64,000 nt of DNA from Lindgomyces ingoldianus (GCF_010093535.1 NW_022985191.1:62001-126000); one strand, 5' to 3'. Positions 33,730-45,339 are shown, counted from the stretch's first letter. Notes: generated from the letters alone by a model not told the origin. A program made the numbers and translations.

Positions 33730-35039
33730 GAGAAGCTTCTTCTCAAAATCTTACACTCCGCTTCAACCTTAGCCCGTGGTAAATTATACCAAGCCTGTGT
33801 CGCTTTCTCCTTTATAGCCTCACTTAGAGGATTGATCTAAGTGTGTATGAGCCCTAATATGCTTAAAGATCTCTTTAGATCCAGCAGCGCTCAATCTTGT
33901 CAAGGTCCGGAAATTGAGGTAGCCAAACAACCAGACGCATCCATTTGCTGCACCTAGCCCTATCTTTCACAGCAAACTTCCTAGCCTTTGTATAAAGAGA
34001 AGATTTGCTCTCAGAAATACTGACAACCCGGCTAGAAAGCCTATAGATTTCGCTAGCCCGTGAATGTAGTAGAGGACGGAGGACCTGCTCTCTGTACCAT
34101 AGCCAGTCAATGCCACCTTTTTAGCTTCCTATCACATTGAACTCTCTCAATATTGGGCTCCCACTCAGGCCTTTTGAGCCTGCGAGGGTAGCCTAGTGGC
34201 TGGGGATCTTTGGCATCCTTTTGGCTTGTATTTGCATTCAGTGCTCATTCGTACCAGGGATCTGTGCCCACTTCCTTACGCATCCTTGCAATAGAAGTTC
34301 CCTTTGTTCTCTTTGTGAATGATAAGGCAATTCTACTCCTCCCCAGCCCCAGTTTCTTTCTCCTAGATATAGAAGGGACCTAGGCCACAGCCCTCACAGA
34401 TTGCACCCTAAACCATCACTGATTGAACGCAGTAGCTGGCGGACGACTATAGCCGAATGGATTGGTGCCCACAGGTCTTGAGACCTTAGTTTGCCTGCGT
34501 TGGTAGTCGCTCTTGATAGAAATCTCGTCGTTGAAGAAGAACATACATTGGATTTTGAGCTTGCCTAGCGCCCACCTGTAGAAGACTAACTGTGCCCGCT
34601 CCTAGGATTCATCTAACTCAATCTTACAAGGAGGGACCCTCTTACTAACCTCCGTCTTCTTTAACACCTCCTCTCCTGTTAAATATGGCATCCGAACCCC
34701 CTCCCATTCCTCTACTATCCTTATTATCTGCTTGTGCGATATATCTTAGTACTCCTCGTCTCTCGTCGTAGTCAACCAAAAAGCTCCAGCAACAGCAAAA
34801 CCTTCAGGGAAACGCTCCTCACGGCCACGATTGCTTGGATCTTTGAGATGTTGTAATAGAGTAGACAGACTAGGGTCCCCTGAATCGCAGCGGCCGCGCA
34901 CGTGCCGATAGAACTGCTGGGCGCCGTTGGGAGAGCAATTGGCAAGCTTCTCGGAGACATGTACCCAGCCGCGCCCCTCGGAGCACATGGTAACAATTGC
35001 GGCATGCATCATTGTTGATAATTGACATTTAGGCCTCAT
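33730..35039 (-). mobile_element. Decayed Tc1/mariner-type transposon (transposase remnant)
   Basis: Read on the minus strand, the DNA encodes pieces of a DDE transposase in the right order: an HTH N-terminus from 35039 (CQLSTMMHAAIVTMCSEGRGW, ending FYRHVRGRC), a catalytic-domain start near 34600-34510 (RAQLVFYRWALG, FFFNDEISI, RRQTKVSRPVG), GAICEGCGLGPFYI near 34400, and the closing WLPQFPDLDKIERCW near 33900. TAG codons at 34602-34604, 34408-34410 and 34363-34365 sit where Trp is expected, which is G-to-A change on this strand, as in repeat-induced point mutation. At least one frameshift occurs near 34420. No terminal repeats were identified, so the element borders are approximate. It is inactive. 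Confidence 0.75.
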
Positions 35040-35415
35040 GGAGGCATTATGACGATCAAAGAATACTAATAATTTGCTTATCTAGTAATGCCGATGGTGG
35101 GTTGAAGAGTAATCTTGACAAAGCCGACTTCTCGCAGGTGACTCCGTAACTTCCTGACTTCTCTTCGCTTCGCTTCACGTGTAAAGGTACTGCAAGAGAC
35201 TACTTGGAAAGGTCTCAGCTTAATACTGGGCAGTGTATTACCGTATGCGTCTGAAATTTTGCAATTAATATAGTAAGTGGCAGTTCGCGGTACTCAGTGG
35301 TGAATATAGGATCCACTGCCAGCTATCTCGTGGTGATTTTACAAGTCAGGGTGTGGACAGAAATGGATGTGCACCAGGTACAAAGTCCATTAGACCCTCT
35401 AGCCATGATTCAGGC
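35040..35415. other. Flank of transposon remnant
   Basis: About 370 bp between the transposase remnant and the 3' end of the ketopantoate reductase gene. No gene seen; it may include the outer end of the element. Confidence 0.4.
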
Positions 35416-37069
35416 CTAACCCTCCCCAGTTTCTCCTTGAATCTTAATCCCATCCTCCCCCGGCCTAGTTTCCACAAACGGTACTGCCTCTCCCATCTCC
35501 AGCTGGATCATCGCATTCTTCCCCTTCACCAAGTTCATCATCATATAATTCATAAAGCACCTGATCCCCAACTCCTCCCCTCTCTTCACCACCCACCCAT
35601 TAATATACTCAATCTCCGTCCGGCGCCCTGCCCTCACATCTGCCAACATACTTGAAATGTTATCACGAGTCTTGTTGGCAACGCCGACAACCATGGTTTC
35701 GAGACGGCCTGGATCGAAACGCTGTTCTACGTTCGGGATATACTGGAGTTCGGGCATGCTGCGGATCACGAGGCTGATTTCGGAGAGAAGGAGGCGCATG
35801 GCGCGGGTTAAATGATAATTGTAAAGGATAGATCCGTTGCGGGCGTCGAGCATGACGGTCAGGGGATTGACAATGCAGTTTACAGCAAGCTTTTCAAGTT
35901 GTAGTTGAAGGAGGTCGGGAGGAGAGAATGCGGTGGCGCATAGGACAGGCGTGCGGAGCAGAGATCGAAGAAGATAACGACTGTTAGGGGTCCACCTGGA
36001 GAAGTATGGCATGGGTTCTCTCATGCTGGAGTTTGGATTTGCAGGGTTCTTTGGTGTCACGGGAATCTTTGCGGGTTCATGAAAGCCTGGCTTGAACTGA
36101 AGTGTGGGCGAATATGGTCCTGGTTCCTGATTTCGTTCATGGGGGATAATTCCAATAGATATGGTTCCAAATCCAGCATGGGTTGCTGTAAAAGGGTCAT
36201 CAGGGCTTGTGTGCATGCCATGGGAGTTGATTCCTAGCATATAATGTGGTCTGGTCTGCGGGTCCGGAAATATCTCTCTGCTCACTTCTTCCACGGTGCC
36301 CATACCGTTCTGGAAAAACAGAATGACGGATTCTGGATGCAGTCTATGCTTGACGGCGGATAGTGCGCTTAAAATATTCGGTGCCTTCACGCACATAATC
36401 AGGCTATTAATTGGCTCGTTTGATTCCCCATCTATTAGCTGGTGCGTAGCGTCTGGAGAGACCGAAGACGTTGATGGGTCTTGTACATTTTCCTCCGGCT
36501 TGACTTCTTTTCCGTGAAAGCGAGGACGCGGGATCGCTAGCTCCACATCGAAGCCTCCTTGCTTCTCTGAGCTGCCATCGGTTATTAATTGCAGTTTTTT
36601 CGACGATTCGTTCCATTCTTTCAGTAAGCCTCCGCGGTGGAAGAGTAGCGTAATCGGTGGTGGATTCGGAATGCCGCGCAATGAGTGTGCAATGAAGCGT
36701 CCCACACTGCCTACACCCAGGATGTGAATCCGTCTATCGTAAATGGGTTGACGACGGTAAAAGTCTGCGACATTGCGCAACGGGGCTTTGGGGGTTGGGA
36801 AGCTGTTCTCGTTATCTTTTTCGGCGCTACTCTGTATTAACTGGTGGGAATAATTCAATTCGAAGCATTTACCTGGTGCCCGTTTTTGCTTGCGGATCCA
36901 TATCCTCAGGACTCCACCAACTCCTCAGCAGCCCTCCCGTCTGGTAGTGGGCCACCCGGCCAAATGAATTGTTACCTGGACCACATTTGGGATGTGCATG
37001 CAGTATCCGAGCCGGAAGCTTGGGGAGGAAATGGGAAAGTGATAGGAAAGATAGATGTAACGATTTCAT
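35416..37069 (-). CDS. PAN5: 2-dehydropantoate 2-reductase (ketopantoate reductase)
   Basis: Reduces 2-dehydropantoate to pantoate with NADPH, a step toward pantothenate and CoA. The main exon (36826-35416) carries the NADP-binding GVGSVGRF near its start, then SLIMCVKAPN, ILFFQNGMG, the ApbA C-terminal segment QLEKLAVNCIVNPLTVMLD with its catalytic Lys, and TEIEYINGWVVKRGEELG. An upstream exon (37069-36873) with a 46-nt intron joins in frame to give 535 aa; it adds a Ser/Leu/His-rich, weakly basic leader that could target mitochondria. The exact N-terminus is therefore a prediction. The protein is longer than yeast Pan5 (379 aa) mainly through the leader and loops in the middle of both domains. 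Confidence 0.88.
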
Positions 37070-37301
37070 AAGATCATAGGCAGAAGGGAAATAATTGCAT
37101 CTAAATAAGAAGTGAGCGCAATTGAGGTTCTTACAGAGTTCGTGAAAAGTAATTGTCTATGCTTTGATGCCGTCAAGGATCTGGTCGACTGCGCGGAGAA
37201 ACCTCGGGCCGCGCTCAAGGAGCGTGAATCTCAACTTTCGAAACTCTCTCTTCGCCTCTGTGACTTCTGTAGCGCAACGCTGGCAAGCGTAAAATACAGC
37301 C

Positions 37302-38303
37302 ATGGATGACACGCTTGATCTCCCTTCCATGGTCGAGGACCTCGAAGCCAACATCGACGACCTCTCCGAAACACTCCGCCCGCTTCTCTCAACCCCTCTT
37401 TCGGACCGCGCCTCCAAGCTCCCTCTCCTCGACAAAGCAAAACTCTACGTCCACGCTGCATACGCCATCGAGTCGCTCATATTCTCCGCGCTCCAAGCCT
37501 CTGGCATTAACGCCAAAGAACACCCCATCTTTGCCGAACTCGCGCGACTCAAGGGCTATTTCAAGAAAATAAAGGACGCGGAATTAGGGCCTGTGCCGCG
37601 TGCGAGGATTGACAAAGAGGCAGTTGGGAGATTTATTAAGCATGGTTTGGCTGGGAATGATAGGTTTGAGGCGGAGAGGGTAGAGAGGGTTTCAAAGGAG
37701 AAAGCAAAGGCGAATTTGTTGGAGAGAAAGATGCATGTGAAGTTTGACCAGGAGGAAGAGGATAGACAGTGGAGAGACTATGAGAGTAAGAAGAGGAAGG
37801 TAGAGGAGAGCAGCGCGGTGGAAGAGGAGCATGGCGTGAGCAGCGAGAATGAAGAGATTTATGGTCCCGACCTGGACAAGAAATCCGCGCCCATCGAGCC
37901 AGCAAGGAAGAAGCAAAGAATCACCGCAGCAGACATGATAGAGCTCGACTCCCCACCCTCCACTACAGAAATAGAAAAGAAAAAGAGCAAAACGAAGAAG
38001 CATAGCACGGAAGAACCTGCTCCGTTGGATCTTGACAATCTCCAAGGAAAGACGAAGAAACAGCACAAAGCAGAACGTAGGGCTCGAAAAGAACAAAGGA
38101 GAGCTGAGAAGGCTGCGAGAAAAGGGTCGTCAAATAGCAGCCCAATCGTGCACCGAACGAAACAGACTGAGGGGACGGGGGAGGAAGCACCTGGAATAGA
38201 GGAGACTATCTTTCCCAAGAACAACAGCGCACCCAGGACACACAGCGAGACTTTCCAAGCATTGCTTCAAGGTTCGTTTTCGAAGAAAGCGAAGAAGTCA
38301 TGA
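37302..38303 (+). CDS. LRP1: Exosome-associated C1D-family protein (Lrp1/Rrp47)
   Basis: Nuclear cofactor that pairs with Rrp6 of the RNA exosome for 3' processing of rRNA, snoRNA and snRNA. Single exon, 333 aa. The first about 100 residues are the helical Sas10/C1D domain (EANIDDLSETLRPLL, KAKLYVHAAYAIESLIFSAL, HPIFAELARLKGYFKKI), the expected length for this family. The rest is a long Lys/Arg/Glu-rich tail with coiled-coil tendency and basic clusters (ARKKQR, KKQHKAERRARKEQRR) that fit nuclear location and RNA binding. Start at 37302 is the first ATG of the domain. Yeast Lrp1 is much shorter; the extended tail is usual in filamentous fungi. Confidence 0.88.
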   Translation: MDDTLDLPSMVEDLEANIDDLSETLRPLLSTPLSDRASKLPLLDKAKLYVHAAYAIESLIFSALQASGINAKEHPIFAELARLKGYFKKIKDAELGPVPRARIDKEAVGRFIKHGLAGNDRFEAERVERVSKEKAKANLLERKMHVKFDQEEEDRQWRDYESKKRKVEESSAVEEEHGVSSENEEIYGPDLDKKSAPIEPARKKQRITAADMIELDSPPSTTEIEKKKSKTKKHSTEEPAPLDLDNLQGKTKKQHKAERRARKEQRRAEKAARKGSSNSSPIVHRTKQTEGTGEEAPGIEETIFPKNNSAPRTHSETFQALLQGSFSKKAKKS

Positions 38304-39028
38304 AGTAAGGTAGTGAGCAGACAGGCATCGACCACTTGAACCACCCACTATTAGGCAAAGCGTAAGGTTTGGCTGGCCTAAATCAAGCTAGTCCATGGGA
38401 CGTAGCTATCATTCTTGTTGACGACGGAGCTGTCAGTCTATGTCCAGGGCAGTGGGCTTGAAAGAGTACACTCATGAGTTTTCACGGGCAGGATCATCAC
38501 TTATGCATGGTGACAAGAGAGATGCTGAATCTTCTCAGCCTATGTATTAGAAGTACAAGGCTGCCTCACCCAACAGCCCTTGATCTTCGCAATCCAACCC
38601 ATATGAATTGCTCCGTATATCCAAGTTTGGCCCTCCCATAAAATGCTGAGCGCTATTCAATCCTGGCGCCGATTATCAATATTATACAAATATACTGAAC
38701 CTTTCACCCCCATTTGCTTCCAAACCCAAAAGTCACTCGCTGGTATTGTACTATACAATCGCGAACCGAAACCGAAACCTTTTATATGCGATAACCCCCG
38801 TTGATGCTGTAAGTAAACCCGGACCGTTCTTCCAAATATCAATGTAGGAAAGCCGGCCACTAGCAGCCGTAATGAATAAATGCATAATCCGGAAAATAGA
38901 TAGTAAGCGAATGTAGAAGATAATGCGGATACTTTGAAAGTCGTCTTTCCGTCCTGTCGCGGCTGATAACTGAAACCGGTCCCTGAGTTATGCTTCGATA
39001 TTTAAAACCCGGAATGCGAGGGGTGTGT
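38304..39028. other. Intergenic between convergent genes
   Basis: About 725 bp of 3' flank between LRP1 and SEC2. No coding frame, RNA gene or repeat recognised. Confidence 0.5.
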
Positions 39029-41414
39029 CTATTCAAACGCGCCGGGGATCGCCAGACTTAATCTCGCGTCCCTCTTCCTCGGTGGTACTGTCTCTGGTGT
39101 GGAGACTGATCGCTGGTGCACCTGCTTCTCTTCTACCTTTATTTCCATGGACTTCCGGACTTCGTTCTGAAGCTGAGCCTCGGCTTGCTCTTCAACGTTC
39201 TTGTCTTCCTGTTCCGTAAGAGACCCCTTCGGTGAAGGTTCGGCGGAGATGACGGTTTTCCCAATGGACACCCTCTTCACCTTGTCCTCATCTTTGGACT
39301 GAAAAGGGTCATCTTCACTCTTTCGTGTATCCTTACTTGGTTCCGTCATGTCCACAGCCGAGTCTAGAGGTCTGCCGTCGGAAACCTGGCTCTCTTCACT
39401 CGGTCTTGTCCCATCTCCTTTGTCGTTCCCGTTTACAAACGTCGGACTACGCGGGCTATCTCGGATAGGGATGAATGAGGGTACCACACCCCCGCCTAAC
39501 CGAGTCCAGAACATGCGCTCTCGTAGCCGCACACTCTCCTCCCACGCAGCCTTCCTCTCATCTTCAGTTTCCGCTCTCCAGTGACCTGCCGCAATCATCC
39601 TTAGGAATCCGATATAATCGCAAGTGGCCCGAACCCTACCAAGACACCAGTCACATAGCGGATACCGTTGCGCCTCTTCGCTTTCAGACGTTTTGAACCT
39701 GTATTTTCTTGTATACTGTTCGCCTTTCCTGTTCTCCCCGCATAGGGAACATGGGAACACCGGACCTCGGAACTTCGGGATGGGCGGATGTGGCTCTACG
39801 ACAAGTGATCCGGCCGTAATGCTACTAAGCACAGTGCGCCGCGCCATCCACGATAGGCCGGGGGCAATGTCAAGACGTAACGTTGGCTCAATGTCTTCAG
39901 TGAGCGCTCGTTTATAAAACTTCTCATCCTTGAGATTCGGCATACCCACACCAGCAAGGGAGTCACGGGGGGAATTCGTGCCGCCCGAGCTTGGAGATTT
40001 GGCGGTCCCTGGAAGAGAGGGAGTGGAATTGTTGGTGAGCGAGCCAAGGCCAAGCACATTAAGGCCACCGTAGTTGCCACTCGACACGCGGCTTGCTGGT
40101 GCCGAGGAACGGCCACTGATTTTGAACATGTCTTGAAAGTCCTTGAAAGATGGGAGGTCAGATCGGAGAACGGGATGAATTAGATGAGAGAAATGCAGCG
40201 GGTGATCTGGAGGGATCTCGTCAGAGCCAGGCGTATTGGGGGTCAAGTTTGCAGCCTCAAAGAGCTTGTTCATTTTGTCGGCTGGAGTGATTCCTGGGGT
40301 GGAAGGAGCAGTGGTAGTTGCAAGGGCGCTGCTTTCGTTCTCATCGCGATCCGAACTCATCTGCTGCATGACGGCTTTGAGGTCCTGCAGCTGCTCTTGG
40401 TGAGACGACAGCAGAAGCTCCGTGTCGTTGAGTTGCTGCTTGAGCTGGTCGTTGCGCTTTTCGGACGCCTCGGTTTCCTTCCGCGCAGCTGCCACCATCT
40501 AGGAGAGGGGGGATTAGCTAATGTTCAGCCCAAAGTGCAAGTATAAGCCTACCCCATTCGCTTCTTCGAAAAGAGCAGACGTCAACGCCTCCACCTCTGC
40601 GTCCGTCTTCCTCTTCGCCTTCTCCGCCTCGACCCTGCGCCTCTTCTCCTCGATAAGGTCGCCAGACAACTGTTTCTCCATCTTGTCATAGACCTCTTTG
40701 TCGACCAACAGACCCCTCTCCATCATCTCCTCATGCTGCTTGACCAGTGTCTCAAACTGTGCCAGCTTTTCCCGAGCAGCATCCAACTCATGCCTTGTCT
40801 GTTGCAGTGAATCATCCAAGGTAGTCTGGTGGTTGATAGCATTGACCAGCTTTGTGCTGAGCGTCGCAACCTCTTCGCTGAGATCTGGGTGCATGCTCGA
40901 GTCTGTAGAGCCATTTCGCGAGAGTGCCGACTGGGGTGTGGGCGATCTAGGATCGGGGATAGTGTTCATGCCCTCACTCTCGGAGCGGAAGAGGCTTGGG
41001 GCAGCTACTCTCCCCAGCTGTGGAGTCGAAATCGACTTGGTGACGTGCTTGTTCATTGGAGTGGGAGTCAATGAGCGGATCTGGGATGACAATCTGGAGG
41101 GGGTAGTGGAGCCTGAGGTGGCTCCAACCGCGTGCCCCCAAGGGGCCGAGGAAAAGTATCTATAGCACAAGCGACAGTTAGCATGCGTGGTCACAATGGC
41201 TGTGTGTGGTGACCGGAGTTTTAATTAAGAGACGTTGGGGTACGTACTCAGCCAGCTTGACGAGGGAGACCACTTGGGGGGGGGGGGGGCAGCCGGCACC
41301 CTTGCTTGCCTTGGAACAGGGTTTACGGGCGAAGCGGACGAAAGAGCCGCGGCAGGACGAACAAAGGAGTGACGTGGAAAAGAAGAAGAGGAGGAAGCAG
41401 AATGGAATAATCAA
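39029..41414 (-). CDS. SEC2: Sec2-type guanine nucleotide exchange factor (5' end unresolved)
   Basis: Activates the Rab GTPase Sec4 on secretory vesicles. Secure exons are 41159-40553 and 40498-39029, joined across a 54-nt intron. The GEF is the long coiled coil spanning the junction (EEVATLSTKLVNAINHQTTLD through ALFEEANGMVAAARKE to LLLSSHQEQLQDLKAVM). The C-terminal half carries a Cys-bearing region (FPCSLCGENRKGEQY, PLCDWCLGRVRATCDYIGF) typical of filamentous-fungal Sec2, then a Ser-rich acidic tail. An 88-nt intron (41160-41247, branch CTAAC) leads to an upstream exon reading QVVSLVKLAE after a run of 14 C; its ATG was not found, and candidates include a short exon near 41610-41640. The upstream boundary given here is therefore approximate. 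Confidence 0.8.
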
Positions 41415-42001
41415 GATGGGCGCATGGGGGACATTAGAGGGTCAGTAATCGCCCAGGACGTGAATTGGGGGGAGGGAGACGTGACGAGGAGGCCAACGAG
41501 TCGTGAGTGGAGAGAGGAGGCCTGGCTTGTTACTATCGGCGGCAGCGGCAAGTCGGGGAAGGGAAAGGTCCAATGCGCGATGGGAAGGATGATGCTTACT
41601 CGCCAGCGGCAAGCAGGGCGCCGGACATCTGAGCGCCGCCGCCAGCCTCGCCAAAGCCTCAATCCACGCCGCCTGCTCTGGACGGGGCATTGGAGATGGC
41701 CTTCCAATCTAGCCTTGTGCGCAAGGATACAGCACCGTCGATGTCCCAGAAATACTTGCATTGCGATGGCCCCTGACAGACATTTTTGGCAACGAAACAA
41801 TTGCTTCTTTGTATGAGCTATCTCTGAATTGGGGGCGGCGGATGGAAAAACTCTGCACAGAAAGTACACTTGTCAGGACCGTGAATGACGTTGCACAGCG
41901 TGGATGCGTGCCGGATATGTGGCCCCCCAGAGCACGGCAGAATTTAATATCGAAGCAGCATCGTCATGAAAATTGATAGTCCCCGATGCACTCTGCCCCG
42001 G
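41415..42001. other. SEC2 upstream region
   Basis: About 590 bp that probably holds the first SEC2 exon and promoter. Minus-strand frames at 41411-41869 and 41442-41690 are Arg/Pro-rich and overlap each other; neither was called. A donor-like GAGTAAGC on the minus strand near 41600 could end the first SEC2 exon. Confidence 0.35.
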
Positions 42002-42055
42002 GCGTTCTGCGCCTCAGCGTTCTGCCCCCAGCGTTCTGCCCCTCCAGCGTTCTGC
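42002..42055. repeat. GCGTTCTGC minisatellite, four copies
   Basis: GCGTTCTGC recurs four times with C-rich spacers of 4-9 bases. It is followed by a C-run. Confidence 0.8.
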
Positions 42056-42089
42056 CCCCCCCCCGACTGTCCGCCTTCCTACGCACCTT

Positions 42090-42150
42090 ACCTGCGCCTC
42101 AGGCAGCTCACCTGCGCCTCAGGTAGTAAATATGCGCCTCAGGCAGCAAT
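42090..42150. repeat. 20-bp direct repeat, three copies
   Basis: TGCGCCTCAGG occurs at 42093, 42113 and 42133, a 20-bp period, about 120 bp upstream of the PDCD5 start. It could bind a factor in the promoter or be a simple expansion. Confidence 0.8.
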
Positions 42151-42271
42151 TGGGCTGTCCATGACCCCCCGCCGCACGTGCGCTCCTGCAACACCAAGAC
42201 ACTGTCGTGACTTTTCTCAAATCGTGATACCCCGCCCAAACACGACCACCCACAACCTACTCTAGCACGCC

Positions 42272-42966
42272 ATGGCTGATGCAGATCTGGAAGAAGTATG
42301 CATCTCCGAGAATCCCATGGTGTTGAATGCGGCTGACATATTGTGAGATTCGCCGAGCGCGCGTGCAGCAGCTGCGGCAACAAGCCAACGACGGCGCCGG
42401 TGGAGGAGAAGGCTCGGAGCAAGATGCGCAGAGGTGAAGATGGTCGTGGCAGGGTCCCAACTCTGTCATGCTGACTGACGCGGTTTTCCAGGCAGCGCGA
42501 AGGTAAAGCGCCTCCCACCTGTCTCCAACGCCGCAATGCTCGGTCTCCGATATAACACATCGCTCGTGCCCCACACCCACCCCTCCTTCCACGCCTCCAA
42601 CCCCCAAAATCGCACCTGCTGCCCACAGGCCCTCCCCCCCCCCAAAAAAAAACAACAACAACTAACCATTCCCCAGCCGACCAACGCCAAACCATCCTCT
42701 CCCAAATCCTAACTCCCGACGCCGCCGACCGTCTGGGCCGCATCCGACTCGTGAAAGAGTCTCGCGCCACCGACATCGAGAACCGCCTGATAATGCTCGC
42801 CCGATCTGGTCAATTGCGCGCAAAGGTCACTGAAGAACAGTTGAAGGAGCTCCTGGGCGCTGTGGCAGAACAGCACGAGAAGCAGGAGGAGAAGATCGTG
42901 GTGACGAGGAGGGGAGGCAGTGGGTGGGATGATGATGATTTAGATGATTTGCTCAAGGATGTGTAA
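42272..42966 (+). CDS. PDCD5/TFAR19-family DNA-binding-fold protein
   Basis: Homologue of human PDCD5 and yeast YMR074C. Model: exons 42272-42295, 42348-42433, 42492-42502, 42677-42966, 136 aa. Family core: EIRRARVQQLRQQA, then ILTPDAADRLGRIRLVKESRATDIENRLI and VTEEQLKELLGAV, ending in the acidic DDDDLDDLLKDV tail. Exon 3 is only 11 nt (AGGCAGCGCGAAG with its neighbours gives Arg-Gln-Arg-Glu); without it the frame does not join. Introns are 52, 58 and 174 nt. The role in fungi is poorly known; animal PDCD5 is linked to apoptosis and to chaperonin CCT. Confidence 0.9.
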
Positions 42967-43357
42967 AGGATAGCCTGCGATTAATATGAAGTAAACACTC
43001 TTTAGACCGAGAATTCTGAGATCATGAAGCATAGGATGGTCTTGGGGTAGAGTTGGGTGAATGCATGGAAAGGCGTTTGGATCGGATATTCCCCCATGAC
43101 GGTTCCGCAGGTCGAAAATGGTCTATAATCATTGATTCATGTTATCAGGAGAGATAGCCCATTTATGAAATTCCCTTGTGAGAATAGAGCCCATACCCTA
43201 CAGCACAGCGCCCATTTTCAAACCCCAGAAGCGAATGTAACACCGGTGTAGGTAACACCAGTGTGGAATATCCGTACACCCTTCAAACCGATGCCCTCAT
43301 ATCCTTCGTACGCACCCTCGTATCTGCTGGGCAAGGACTTGAGGTTGCAGATCTTCC
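42967..43357. other. Intergenic between convergent genes
   Basis: About 390 bp of 3' flank between the PDCD5 homologue and the ARB2-domain gene; nothing recognised. Confidence 0.5.
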
Positions 43358-45339
43358 TCAGGCCGCCGGTGTCAATGTCTGCTCAACCCCAATTTCTTCC
43401 TCCAGATTGGCCAGGGCTTCTTCCGCTGTATCGAGCAGCCCGGCCCCCTTCACTAGTTCACTATCGACCATCGTACCGGCAAACGGAATCTTCGGCCCAT
43501 TCCCAACCGTCTCCCATTTATCTCGGACCTCCTGGGCTTCTCCATGCTTCAAAGCACCAGTTGCCATGGCTTTCGTGACCAATTCCTGGAGCTCATGCTC
43601 AGCCTTGACAATTCGTTTCTCGAGACCTTGCCTGCCCATCTCCAGTTCTGGGTCATTCTTTGGCGTAGCTTTGAGAGACTCCTTCATGTTGATAAGCCGT
43701 GCTTTCTGGTCGTCGATCTCCTCTCGCTCGGGAGACATTCCTGGTGGCAGTAGTTCCCGATATCCTGCATCCTCATCGTCCTCGCCCTGTCCCTCTTCGG
43801 CAGCATGCTCCCACTCCGCCTGCATGGGATCTGCTATGATGACTTTGAAATCTGGATTGCGAAACTCGGCCGGGTTCTGGGCGACCTCTTCGAAGAAGTT
43901 GAGGATGCATTTCTGAAGTTCTGAATTGGTGAAGACGCATTCACCGATTGAGCTGAGACCCCCCGCGAAAGCAGGACAGATTGGGCTTCGGTCATCGCTA
44001 TCGTATGAGGGCTCTCGACTGGATTGGGCTTGGTGGGCGGTAGATAGTGAGAAGCGGTTGAGCAGGCCTGAGATGGCGGGAACCGAGGTCGGTGGAACAA
44101 GCGTCTCGAGCCAGCTGACAGGTTTACTAGGCTTAGCCGTTTGGGATGAGGTTGGCGCGCCATCTGCACGAACGGCCGATGGTGGCATTTCAACACAGTC
44201 GTGTGGATCAGATGACAGAGGAGACAAGATCCACTTGCGCGCCCTCTGACGAAGGAATGCCTTGAGATTCGCATTGCAGATCTGCGAAGAGACATAGCTG
44301 GGTTGGGCGAGGGCTAAGGCAGTGATTCGGGAGCCGTACTTATCCACTAGGGGCTGCAATTAGCATTCTCATTTTTCGCAAGGTCCAGTATGTTCGCATA
44401 GACTCACTATCGCCATTGAGGACATCAAGAAGGTAGTCAGCGCCGTTCTCAATCCCAATGGCATAGACCTCTGCATCTGGCGCCACAAAGTCCGGGTTCT
44501 TGATGATTCGGTCGAACACGGTTTTTATGTGTTCTTCTGGAGTACGATGCCCCTCGACCCTGTTCTCGACTTCATGGATTTTGATGGACTCGTGACAGAT
44601 TGACTTTCGCGGCATCGACAGCCATGAACGTACCGTCAAGGCCTCGTTGTACTTGTGGGAGTAGAGCAACTGGCCCGTGTTCATGACGATCAGTCCCGGG
44701 ATGTCTTTCTCTTTACCTTCGACACCAGCACGGTCCCGGAAGATGTCGAACTCATCCCCAGACTCTGTGGAGCGGTGGACCATCTCTTTAGCAAAGTTAA
44801 CAATGGTTCCGCCATTGAGCCCAAGCCCCCGCTGCATTTGTCGATAGGCTAGTATGCCGAGGTCTTGCAGGGAGTCATTGATGATTACGACAACCCGCTT
44901 TCGTGATTTCAGGATCTTGGCCGGTGGAGCCAAAATCGGGATATGGGGTTGAGCCTCTGGCTTGGTAGTAGTCAAGGTTGGGAGGTATAACTTGCTGAGT
45001 CCCAGGGCAGCCAGTCGGTCAGCAACTTCTTGTCTCCAACAAACTGAAGAAATGTCAGTAAGCTTCTCCACAACCAACCTGGACAACTTAAAAACACAAC
45101 TCACTCTGTATTGCTTCTCTGTGCACCTCATTGTGACGCTCCTGGTTGCTGAAGTGATATTGAAACCCCTGGTCGGGATACGCGATCATGCGGATATGAC
45201 CAGCCTCGTTGATAAAGTATCTACGGGCATCTTAGCAGATTGAGCTTCGCTATAGTCACAGTGATCCATGCCCCAATTTCTTCATGTCGGCTGGGTAAGA
45301 CGCATCGGGCGGTAAGCCCTCCTCTACGCGACGGAACAT
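43358..45339 (-). CDS. Arb2-domain protein (RNAi/heterochromatin factor-like)
   Basis: Contains an Arb2 domain, named for the fission-yeast argonaute-binding protein of the ARC complex; the same fold ends Hda1 deacetylases. Model: exons 45339-45272, 45220-45105, 45043-44408, 44346-43358, 602 aa. The N-terminus is MFRRVEEGLPPDASYPAD then KKLGYFINEAGHIRMI, typical of the family; later come RVVVIINDSLQDLGILAYR and IGIENGADYLLDVLNGD. The second half is Ser-rich with an acidic patch and a C-terminal coiled coil. The first intron (45221-45271, 51 nt) would use a GC donor. The frame stays open upstream of 45339 without another ATG until a stop, so a further 5' exon is possible. Whether it works in RNAi here is not shown. 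Confidence 0.8.
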
